In this document: positions 34,381 through 42,192 of the stretch, piece after piece
Layout: each line of letters begins with the position of its first letter
How positions within the stretch are numbered: the first letter of the stretch is position 1
Assembly (NCBI GenBank): GCA_018242725.1
Contig: JAFEBI010000004.1
Location: 310,001-374,000, forward strand
Direction: 5' to 3'
DNA: 64,000 bases
Source of the DNA: Nitrospira sp.
Lineage (GTDB): Bacteria > Nitrospirota > Nitrospiria > Nitrospirales > Nitrospiraceae
Notes under the pieces: generated by a model
What the model saw: only the letters and a program-made list of their open reading frames with translations
Told to the model about the DNA's origin: nothing
Databases searched by the model: none
Translations under genes and position numbers: made by a program

Positions 34381-37300
34381 CTCGACAATTCCTTATAACA
34401 AGTGCACTGTGTTGCCTTCTTGTTCCCAGCACATCCCTGGCAAAGGATCGCTTTCTACAAGGACGCGTGCTCCTCGTGGGTGAACAGGATGAACTAAAGC
34501 CGCTGCCCGGCCAAGACGTAATCCTCGTCGAGTCTGGTGATAGGACACGAACCAAAGAAGGTGGCCAGTTTCGGCTCTTTCTGAAAGAGCTCTATAAGCC
34601 CGGCACACGAATCACGCTGACCGTAGAAAAGAATGGTTATAGGATCCAATATCCGTTGGATGGGGAAGCGCGTGTCCCCGACGACCTGGAAAAGGAGCTA
34701 GTTGACGTCCGGCTGCTCCCTGTCGGTTCAAAAAAATTCTGGTCTGCGGACCGCATCGAGAAATTCATCAAAGACACCGCGGACAAGTCCAAAGAGCAGG
34801 TCCGTCCGAAAGGCAAACCCGAGGAGATCGATTTCAGCCGCTACATTAAAGACTGGGCCGTGAAGTATGGCTTCAGCGCACAACAAGCGAAGACCGAGAT
34901 CGATAAGTGGGCGGCAGAGGCTGAACAGCGAAACGATCCCTATGAGCTGGGCTTAGCTGCCTATGTGAAAAAGAATTTTGGCGAGGCAGGTAAGCACTTC
35001 GAAGCGTCCGCTACGGAAAAGGTTCGCCGCATCCAGGAAGCCACAGCTACCGCCCAGGAGCTAACAGAGGAGGCCTCCTATGATTTTAGGCTCGCAGGTG
35101 AGGCCCACATCAATAATTATCAATTCGACCAGGCATTGATTGCCTTTCGAAAAGCTTTAGACCTTATCTCACCGGAAAAACAGCCATTGCTCTGGGCAAG
35201 CACGACCGCCCTAGTGGGAACAGCATCTCAGCAGATAGGGATTCGTGCCAAGGCAGACAGCATCCATCAGCATCTGCACCAGGCCGTCGAATCCTACAAA
35301 GCCGCACTCACAGTCTTCACAAAAGATGTCTACCCACAAGAATGGGCTGACACACAAGACTTACTTGGTACTGTACTTTGGGAGCAAGCCCAGCGCACCA
35401 GCGGCGAGGCCGGGACCCTGCTGGTCCCTCAGGCGATTGCGGCCTTCAAGTCAGCACTCACGGTCCGCACGAAAAAGGCTCTGCCACAAGAGTGGGCCAT
35501 GACGCAGAACAACCTCAGCCTCGTCCTGTGGCAACAAAGCATTCACACCAGCCGTGAGGCCAGCACTCAACAGCTCGCGCGGGCGGTTGCGGCCCTCAAG
35601 TCAGCACTCACGGTCTTCACAAAAGACGAGCTCCCACAAGAGTGGGCCATGGCGCAAAACAACCTCGGCTTCATTCTGTGGCAACAAAGCACTCACACAA
35701 GCCGTAAGAACGGTGCTCGCTTGCTCCCCCAAGCCGTCGCAGCCTTCAAGGCAGCGCTCACAGTCCACACAGAAGAGGCGCTCCCACAAGAGTGGGCGAG
35801 GACCCAGCTAGCCCTCGGCCTTGCCTTGCAGACCCAAGGCCGGCAGACCAGCGGGGAGGCCGGCACCCAGCTCCTCGCCCAAGCCGTCGAGGCCTACCGT
35901 GCCGCCCTCACGGTCTACACAAAAGACGCGCTCCCACAACAGTGGGCGACGACACAACTCACCCTCGGCCTCGTCCTGCAGGCTCAAGGCGAGCGCACCA
36001 GCGGGGAGGCCGGCAGCCAGCTCCTCACCCAAGCCATCGAGGCCAACCAGGCCGCGCTCACGGTCAACACAAAAGACGCGCTCCCACAACAATGGGCGGC
36101 GACACAACTCACCCTCGGCCTCGTCCTGCAAACCCAAGGTGAGCGCATTAGCGGCGAGGCCAGCACCCGCTTACTCGCCCAGGCCGTTGATGCCTTCAAG
36201 TTAGCCCTCACAGTCTTCACAAAGGGCACGTTCCCTCAACAATGGATAGCGCTGCAGATCGCCCTTGGTAGCGTCTCGCAAAGCCAAGGCCAGCGCACCA
36301 GTGGCGAGGCCAGCACCCAGCTCCTTGCCCAGGCTGCCGAGGCTTACCGATCAGCCCTCACAGTTTACACAAAGGCGGCGCTTCCGCAAGACTGGGCCAA
36401 GACGCAAAACAGACTCGGCAGCGTGCTGTGGAACCAAGGCACTCGCACCAGCGGGGAGGCCGGCACTCAGCTCCTCGCCCAGGCCATCGAAGCCTACAAG
36501 GCTGCGCTCACGGTCTACACAAAAGATGCGCTCCCACAACAGTGGGCGGCGACCCAGATCGCCCTCGGCCTCGTCCTGCAGACTCAAGGTGAGCGCACCA
36601 GCGGCGAGAGCGGCACCCAGTTGCTTGCCCAGGCCATTGATGCCTACAAGGCCGCCCTCAGAGTTTATACGAAAACGACGCGCTCACAAGACTGGGCAAA
36701 GACACAGGCTGCTCTCGGCTTCGTCATGCAGATCCAAGGCCGACGCACTGGTGGCGAGACCGGCACCCGCCTGCTTGCCCAGGCCATTGATGCCTACAAG
36801 GCCGCCCTCACGGTTTATGTGAAAGACGCGCTCCCGCAAGACTGGGCAAAGACACAGGCCGCCCTCGGCTTCATCCTGGAGACCCAAAGCCGGCACACTG
36901 ACGGCGAGGCTGGCACCCGCTTGCTTGCCCAGGCCATTGATGCCTACAAGGCCGCCCTCGTGATCTACACGAAAGGTGGGTCCCCACAAGATTGGGCTGA
37001 GACACAAGACTTGTTCGGCACTGCACTGTGGAACCAAGGCAGCCGCACCAGTGGTGAGGCCGGCACTCAGCTCCTTGCCCAGGCTGCCGAGGCTTACCGC
37101 GCCGCACTCACTATCCGAACGAAAGAGGCGCTCCCGCAAGCCTGCGCATGTACCCTGAACAACCTCGGTCGCGTCCTAATGGACCAAGGCACCCGCACTA
37201 GTGGCGAAGCTGGCGTTCAACTCCTCGCCCAAGCCGTCGAGACCTATCGTGCCGCCCTCACCATCCGCACGAAAGAAGCGCTCCCGAAACAGTGGGCAGA

Positions 37301-38750
37301 AACGCAAAGTTATCTAGGCAGCGCGCTAACGAACCAAGGCCAGCGCACCAGTGGCGAGGCCGGCACCCAGCTCCTTGCCCAGGCTGCCGAGGCTTACGGC
37401 GCCGCCCTCACGGTTCTAACGAAAGAGGAGCTCCCGGAACAGTGGGCAGGAACCAAGCTTAGTCTAGGAAATGTATACCTCGATCAGGGACGCGCTGTTC
37501 CAAAGCCGGAAGCTGCTCCCTTCTTCCACAACGCGATCACTGCCTACAACGAGGCCTTGTCCGTCTACACTAAGGAGGCGTTCCCTAAAGATTGGGCTAG
37601 CACCTACTCCAACATCGGCCTTGTATTACGTGCCCAGGGCACACGGGCTGAAGGAGAGGAGAGCCTCCGTCTCCTGGCCAACGCTGAGGCTGCGTACCGT
37701 GAGGCGTTGACGGTCTACACGAGAGATGAGATCCCGAAACAGTGGGCGATAACGCAAACCAGTCTCGGCAATGTAATTATGGACCAAGGCACCCGCACCA
37801 GTGGCGAGGCCGGCACCAAACTCCTCGCCCAGGCGGCCGAGGCCTATCGCGCTGCCCTCACCGTCCGTACCAAAGAGGCGTTTCCGGAAGACTGCGCATG
37901 CACTCTGAATAATCTCGGCAACGTGCTGCACGCCCAAGGCACCCGCACCGAGGGCGCGGCGGGCACGCAGTTACTCGCCGAATCCGTCGACGCATATCGC
38001 GCCGCGCTCACGGCTCGCACTAAAGAAACACGCCCGCAACAGCGGGCCGCGACCCAACTGGACCTTGGCGCTGTGCTAAGTGACCTAGGACACCGGGCCG
38101 CCGGGACTGACAGTCTGCGCCTGCTCCAGGCTGCCGTGGCCGCATACCGTGACGCGCTTACCGTCTATACACAGGCAGCATTTCCGCAAGAGTGGGCGAG
38201 CACCCAGACGAACCTCGGCGCTGCGTTAAGCGACCAAGGCATACGCACAGACGGGAAGGCTAGCATGCGTCTCCTTGCTCAAGCTGCTGAGGCTTTTGAT
38301 GCGGCTCTGACGGTCTACACAAAAAAAGAACTTCCGCAGCAATGGGCCATGACCTCCGGGAATCTCACAGAGGCGTTATTCCTCAGCGGTCAATTTGTCA
38401 AAACGAAAGAGCAGCTAGCGATGTTACTTGGGCATGAGGGCCTGAGGCTATCTGAAACGGGGGCATTGTGGTTCATCTCAATCGCTAATTCCATAGGACT
38501 CGGCGACCGCAAGCAGACTCTCGACGACTTCGAGATAATCTCCCGTGTTCTGAACGAGCAGAGTCCCGACTTCGCACTAACGTGGGACTTTAGCTCGATA
38601 AAAATATCACTCTCAAAGCATCACGTGTTTGCCAAGCATCGGCAATGGCTGCTACATCTCGTCGAGACATTCCAGAGCGGTCGGCGGAATGAAATGCTTG
38701 CTGCAGTCCAAAACGGTAGCGAAGCTTTCAGAAAGACTGCGAAGCCCTAG
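34377..38750 (+). CDS. giant exported TPR-like repeat protein (1457 residues)
   Basis: A signal peptide (FLITSALCCLLVPSTSLAKD) is followed by a CarboxypepD_reg-like beta domain at about 25-115 (LQGRVLLVGEQDELKPLPGQ, RTKEGGQFRLFL). This is the same fold type as the C-terminus of the upstream TIR protein. A helical linker with degenerate TPRs covers about 130-297. Residues 298-1347 are 21 units of exactly 50 residues, consensus (Q/R)LLAQAxEAYxAALTVYTKxA then LPQxWAxTQxxLGxVLxxQGxRTSGEAGT. This is a TPR-related helical hairpin plus an insertion loop. A 110-residue non-repeat end follows. It has no enzymatic motif. ATGA overlap with the TIR gene suggests a two-component complex. Confidence 0.85.
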   Translation: MTRQFLITSALCCLLVPSTSLAKDRFLQGRVLLVGEQDELKPLPGQDVILVESGDRTRTKEGGQFRLFLKELYKPGTRITLTVEKNGYRIQYPLDGEARVPDDLEKELVDVRLLPVGSKKFWSADRIEKFIKDTADKSKEQVRPKGKPEEIDFSRYIKDWAVKYGFSAQQAKTEIDKWAAEAEQRNDPYELGLAAYVKKNFGEAGKHFEASATEKVRRIQEATATAQELTEEASYDFRLAGEAHINNYQFDQALIAFRKALDLISPEKQPLLWASTTALVGTASQQIGIRAKADSIHQHLHQAVESYKAALTVFTKDVYPQEWADTQDLLGTVLWEQAQRTSGEAGTLLVPQAIAAFKSALTVRTKKALPQEWAMTQNNLSLVLWQQSIHTSREASTQQLARAVAALKSALTVFTKDELPQEWAMAQNNLGFILWQQSTHTSRKNGARLLPQAVAAFKAALTVHTEEALPQEWARTQLALGLALQTQGRQTSGEAGTQLLAQAVEAYRAALTVYTKDALPQQWATTQLTLGLVLQAQGERTSGEAGSQLLTQAIEANQAALTVNTKDALPQQWAATQLTLGLVLQTQGERISGEASTRLLAQAVDAFKLALTVFTKGTFPQQWIALQIALGSVSQSQGQRTSGEASTQLLAQAAEAYRSALTVYTKAALPQDWAKTQNRLGSVLWNQGTRTSGEAGTQLLAQAIEAYKAALTVYTKDALPQQWAATQIALGLVLQTQGERTSGESGTQLLAQAIDAYKAALRVYTKTTRSQDWAKTQAALGFVMQIQGRRTGGETGTRLLAQAIDAYKAALTVYVKDALPQDWAKTQAALGFILETQSRHTDGEAGTRLLAQAIDAYKAALVIYTKGGSPQDWAETQDLFGTALWNQGSRTSGEAGTQLLAQAAEAYRAALTIRTKEALPQACACTLNNLGRVLMDQGTRTSGEAGVQLLAQAVETYRAALTIRTKEALPKQWAETQSYLGSALTNQGQRTSGEAGTQLLAQAAEAYGAALTVLTKEELPEQWAGTKLSLGNVYLDQGRAVPKPEAAPFFHNAITAYNEALSVYTKEAFPKDWASTYSNIGLVLRAQGTRAEGEESLRLLANAEAAYREALTVYTRDEIPKQWAITQTSLGNVIMDQGTRTSGEAGTKLLAQAAEAYRAALTVRTKEAFPEDCACTLNNLGNVLHAQGTRTEGAAGTQLLAESVDAYRAALTARTKETRPQQRAATQLDLGAVLSDLGHRAAGTDSLRLLQAAVAAYRDALTVYTQAAFPQEWASTQTNLGAALSDQGIRTDGKASMRLLAQAAEAFDAALTVYTKKELPQQWAMTSGNLTEALFLSGQFVKTKEQLAMLLGHEGLRLSETGALWFISIANSIGLGDRKQTLDDFEIISRVLNEQSPDFALTWDFSSIKISLSKHHVFAKHRQWLLHLVETFQSGRRNEMLAAVQNGSEAFRKTAKP
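35268..38417 (+). repeat. 21 tandem 150-bp units coding the 50-residue TPR-like repeats
   Basis: Every unit starts in exact 150-bp register from 35268 (unit 1) to 38268 (unit 21). The DNA itself is alike: the segment coding TSGEAGTQLLAQA recurs with few changes in units 5, 8-9 and 13-14 among others. Units 1-3, 10 and 15-16 are more diverged, and the middle units most alike. This points to recent homogenisation by recombination or slippage, so copy number may vary between strains. Confidence 0.9.
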
Positions 38751-39137
38751 GTTGAACGGGGAATCTTTGCCCCACGTGTGACTCCGCCAGCGCAGGGCCA
38801 CCCCAGTCTTTGTAACTCCTATAGGTTTTCTGAAAATCGGGTTTGCTGAGGATGCGCACGACGTCGATGCGAGTTCCGGATCGTTTGAAAAGGAAATATG
38901 GGGTCGTGTCTTGTTTATTCCGATAGCTCCCCTACCAACGTAGCCACGTTGCCGCCCCACTGCAGACCACCCGGCAACGCAGTTGTACACCCTGCGTAAT
39001 TGGACTTTGCACACCCCGATGTTTGCGATGGTTCCAGCGGTTAACCTGCGTTGCTCTGGTAGTGTGTTCACAACCAATCTGCTAGTATCAAAAACTGTGC
39101 TGTAGCTTGAGGGCAGTGTCATAACCACGATGTCTTG
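38751..39137. other. intergenic stretch between convergent operons
   Basis: No intact gene. On the minus strand, near 38800-38920, one frame reads YFLFKRSGTRIDVVRIL, which recalls the end of ParE/RelE-type toxins, but stops surround it. It may be toxin debris or chance. No tRNA or clear terminator was found. Confidence 0.3.
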
Positions 39138-39260
39138 CAGGTTGTTCAAAAAGGCCTCCCAGCGAGGCCGCAGCGAGTGAATGGCCGAAGCGTACCCTCT
39201 GGGGTACGTTGAGGGTCTGAACGGTGCGAGAACAAAGCTGGAGGACTTTTAAACAGCCTG
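39138..39260. repeat. palindromic element, copy 1
   Basis: The two ends are near-complementary over about 25 bases (39138-39163 against 39237-39260), with an inner perfect stem CGTACCC/GGGTACG at 39191-39208 allowing one G-T shift. The left arm contains CAGCGAGGCCGCAGCGAG and the right arm GAGAACAAAGCTG. Both motifs recur in the element at 44059-44179. It ends immediately before the stop codon of the helix-hairpin-helix gene. This looks like a dispersed intergenic palindrome (REP/MITE type). Confidence 0.75.
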
Positions 39261-41255
39261 TTAGTGTGTCTCCGGCGTGGTACTCGGAGGCTGATCGTCG
39301 CCGAGCCACTGCTTATACTTCTTATAGTGCTCGACCTTTGCGCTGCGCACCAAGTTTTCTTGTTGGATCCGCCCCTCAAAGTTTGGTAGGAGGAATTCAA
39401 ATTTGTCGATGTCCGCTTGTTTCCAGGTCGCCACCTGACTGAACCAGAAGACGCCTCGGTTGTGCAGAAATTGTTCTAACGCCGGCCCGACCCCATCGAT
39501 CTGTTTCAAGTCATCGGGCGACTCTCCAACCGCTTGCCCCTCTTCTGACGGCCCAGTGGCACTCGCATGGTCGCGATCTCCTACGTGCTCACTCACTTGG
39601 GCGGTTGGCGCCACCCCATTCTGTTGCGTAGGAGTCTCGATCTCCGTCTCTATACTCTGTTCCCAAGCTTGTGAGGACGCAGCTTGGATCTCAGCCATCT
39701 GTCCAGGCAGGTCGAGGCTCTCTCTCGGGGGCTCGCCGTCGCCGAGCCACTGCTTATATTTCTTGTAGTGCTCGACCTGCGCACTGCGCACCCAGTTTTC
39801 CCGTTGGATCCGCCCTCCAAAGTTGGGCAAGAGGAATTCGAATTTGTCGATATCCGCTGGGCTCCAGGTCGCCACCTGCCGGAACCAGAAGACGCCCCGT
39901 TTGTGGAGAAACCGTTCTAACGCCGGACCGACCCCGCGGATATATTTCAGATCATCAGGCAACGCTTTATCTGTTTCTCTCTCATCCGCTTGCTCGACAG
40001 TGTCAGCCTGACCCAGGTCCCCCGCTGGTTCGCTGATCGTTTCACCCACCGCAGCTCCACTCTTCAGGACAATCTCCTCAGTGGAAGTCTCAGCCACTTT
40101 CACCTCAGCCTGTAAAGATGCAGCTTGGATCTCAGCCATCTGTCCAGGCAGGTCGAGGCTCTCACCTGGGGACTCGCCGTCGCCGAGCCACTCCTGATAC
40201 TTCTTGTAGTGCTCGACCTGCGCACTGCGCACCCAGTTTTCCCGTTGGATCCTCCCTCCAAAGTTGGGCAGGAGGAATTCGAATTTGTCGATATCTACTG
40301 GGCTCCAGGTCGCCACCTGCCGGAACCAGAAGACGCCCCGTTTGTGGAGAAACCGTTCTAACGCCGGCCCAACCCCTCGGATGTGTTTCAGATCATCAGG
40401 CGAAGCTCCGACCGCTTCTCCCTCAACCGTCTGCTCACTGACACTGGCTTGGTTGGATTCCGCAGCGCGCTCACTGACCTGTGCGGGTGGTTCCTCTCTA
40501 TATTGTTCTACGGGAGTCTCTGGCCGCTTCTCGGCGACCTTCTCACCGACCTGCAGCAACAGGTCCCGGAGCTCAGCCATCTGCGAACGAAGATCGGCGA
40601 TGACGGCCACTTCGCCTTCGAGCGCCTTGATCCGGGCCAGGTGCTCTGGATTGTCGGCCGGCACCACCACACGCTCTTCGATACTCTTCACTCCTGCTTG
40701 CGAAGAAGCGGTTTGGGCCTGTGCGATCTGTGCTAAAAAACCAGCAATGACGACAATCTCTTCTTCCACCGCCTTGATCCGGGCCAGATGCTCCGGATTG
40801 TCGACCGGCACCACTACTCGCTCTTCGACGCTCCTCCCCCCAACCTGCGACGCAACGGTTTGAAACTGCGCAATCTGCGGGAGCAGCCCGGCAATCATGG
40901 CCACCTCGCCTTCCAACGCCTTGATCCTAGCCAGGTACTCCTGATTGTCGACCGGCCGATCTACGACTTTCTCCACGGTCTTTTCAATCGGCACCTCTAC
41001 GCGCTTCTCAATGATCTTCTCGACCGGCACCTCAACATGTTTCACCACTACGCGTTCGACCGGTACCTCCACCCGCTTCTCAACCGTTCGAACTTCCGGC
41101 GGTTGATTGGTGAGCATGGTGACCTTCGTCCTGAGGCGGTCCAGCTCACGACGCTTTTCATCCATTACTGGCCCCAGCACCATGCCCTTGATCCCCCACC
41201 CAAGGCATCCTGCTCCCACCAACGTCCAGAACCAGCATGCCCAGCTACCAGACAT
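39261..41255 (-). CDS. membrane-anchored coiled-coil protein with three helix-hairpin-helix modules
   Basis: 664 residues. A membrane anchor lies at about 5-30 (WFWTLVGAGCLGWGIKGMVL). Then come 12-residue Val/Glu/Pro repeats (RVEVPVE, HVEVPVE, RVEVPIE) and three 49-residue coiled-coil units with NPEHLARIKALEGEV. Finally three modules start at residues 287, 434 and 581, exactly 147 residues apart. Each has DDLK-I-GVGPALE-FLH-RGVFWF-QVATW, then DIDKFEFLLPNF and VEHYKKY. This is the H3TH-like domain found in predicted FEN1-like proteins and in many envelope proteins. The OmpA-like gene starts the same transcript. Nuclease activity is not supported, since no catalytic residues are visible. Confidence 0.8.
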   Translation of the reverse strand: MSGSWACWFWTLVGAGCLGWGIKGMVLGPVMDEKRRELDRLRTKVTMLTNQPPEVRTVEKRVEVPVERVVVKHVEVPVEKIIEKRVEVPIEKTVEKVVDRPVDNQEYLARIKALEGEVAMIAGLLPQIAQFQTVASQVGGRSVEERVVVPVDNPEHLARIKAVEEEIVVIAGFLAQIAQAQTASSQAGVKSIEERVVVPADNPEHLARIKALEGEVAVIADLRSQMAELRDLLLQVGEKVAEKRPETPVEQYREEPPAQVSERAAESNQASVSEQTVEGEAVGASPDDLKHIRGVGPALERFLHKRGVFWFRQVATWSPVDIDKFEFLLPNFGGRIQRENWVRSAQVEHYKKYQEWLGDGESPGESLDLPGQMAEIQAASLQAEVKVAETSTEEIVLKSGAAVGETISEPAGDLGQADTVEQADERETDKALPDDLKYIRGVGPALERFLHKRGVFWFRQVATWSPADIDKFEFLLPNFGGRIQRENWVRSAQVEHYKKYKQWLGDGEPPRESLDLPGQMAEIQAASSQAWEQSIETEIETPTQQNGVAPTAQVSEHVGDRDHASATGPSEEGQAVGESPDDLKQIDGVGPALEQFLHNRGVFWFSQVATWKQADIDKFEFLLPNFEGRIQQENLVRSAKVEHYKKYKQWLGDDQPPSTTPETH

Positions 41256-41260
41256 GACGA

Positions 41261-41815
41261 CTATTCTCCCGTGGTTCCGATGAACAATTCGATTCTTCGG
41301 TTTTGCCGGTGCCCCTCATTGGTGACACTCTCAGCGATCAATGGTGATGCGTCGTGCCCTTTGGGAATCAGCCGTTCAGCTGCGATTCCCTGTGCGACCA
41401 AATACTCGACGACGGCGTTGGCACGCTGTTCCGAGAGCATCTGATTCGCACGCTCCGGTCCACTGTTGTCCGTCTGACTGTTGACTTCAACGGTCACCGT
41501 TGGGTCTTCGCGTAACATCGCGACCACGCCATTCAAGACGACTTTCCCGTCCGACAGAAGGGTCGGGCTGTTAATTCGGAATGGAATCGCCTTACCGATC
41601 AGCAGGTCATCATTCTTTTTTTTCGCCGGCGCAGAGACCGGCGGTGGCGGCACCTGAATGTTTTTCGAAGCCGGTGGAACATTCTCAGCGGGGTGCTCCA
41701 GTGTAACCGGTGGAGATGACGTCACCGCCCCTTTCCCACAGAAAAAGAACGTCATCCCAAGGATGACTACCCCAAGAATTACCAAAAACGGATCTTTGCC
41801 CTGCATGACCATCAC
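41261..41815 (-). CDS. OmpA-family membrane-anchored peptidoglycan-binding protein
   Basis: 184 residues. The N-terminal span (FLVILGVVILGMTFFFCG) is followed by a Pro-rich linker (VPPPPVSAPAKKK). A C-terminal OmpA domain covers about 75-180: FRINSPTLLSDGKVVLNGVV, VNSQTDNSG, ANQMLSEQRANAVVEYL, HRQNRRIELFI. The hydrophobic stretch ends in FFCGKG, so it could be either a lipoprotein signal or a plain anchor. The stop is 5 bases before the coiled-coil/HhH gene, so the two are one operon and probably one envelope complex. Confidence 0.85.
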   Translation of the reverse strand: MMVMQGKDPFLVILGVVILGMTFFFCGKGAVTSSPPVTLEHPAENVPPASKNIQVPPPPVSAPAKKKNDDLLIGKAIPFRINSPTLLSDGKVVLNGVVAMLREDPTVTVEVNSQTDNSGPERANQMLSEQRANAVVEYLVAQGIAAERLIPKGHDASPLIAESVTNEGHRQNRRIELFIGTTGE

Positions 41816-42019
41816 TTTGGCCTAAGGAGAATAAATGAGTATGCCACAACAGAATATTGGTATATAGCAAGGCCGTCAAGAGGCCTGCCTTGCGCTATCG
41901 CCTGAAGGGCGTGAAACTCACGTCTTGGGTGTCCCCCACCGATTGTGGATTGGGGTTACGCCTTGTTTCACACGGTCTGATGAGGAGGCCAACGACTTTA
42001 TCGCGCTGCCATAGGAATG

Positions 42020-42138
42020 AACGCCTGACGCCAGTTCCCCCAGGTATTTCAATTCTTCAACAAGACTCGCCATGGCCGGCCAAAATCTGTACGCGGCTTC
42101 GTCTCTTCTGCTGTCTTGTTTACATGAGAGGCAATGAC
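42020..42138 (-). pseudogene. decayed copy of the cysNC 3' end
   Basis: On the minus strand the frame reads VIASHVNKTAEETKPRTDF, which matches [18 protein letters not shown] of the CysNC C-terminus. After a frameshift MASLVEELKYLGELASGV matches its final helix ([18 protein letters not shown]). The copy lies directly behind the intact gene, in the 377-base gap before the OmpA-like gene. It is too diverged and broken to be functional. The rest of the gap (41816-42019) holds nothing I recognise. Confidence 0.55.
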
Positions 42139-42192
42139 AGAATCAGAACGGATCGATGATCAGCGTATTCGAGTCCGTCGGCCAGCGCTGAG

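Noticed and set aside
35800-37140. Long open frames opposite or out of phase within the TPR repeat gene
   Set aside because: They are produced by the 150-bp periodic sequence. Their composition (Pro/Arg/Ser-rich or Leu/Gly-rich) is typical of frame shadows.
35268-38417. CRISPR-like array because of regular 150-bp periodicity
   Set aside because: The units are coding, in one frame, 150 bp without distinct spacer/repeat division, and no cas genes are present.
38800-38920. Minus-strand ParE/RelE-like toxin fragment (YFLFKRSGTRIDVVRIL)
   Set aside because: No start, no antitoxin, stops in frame and a match limited to a generic hydrophobic pattern.
39261-41255. Calling the helix-hairpin-helix protein a FEN1-like nuclease
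   Set aside because: Only the H3TH-like module is present. No acidic catalytic cluster or nuclease domain is visible.
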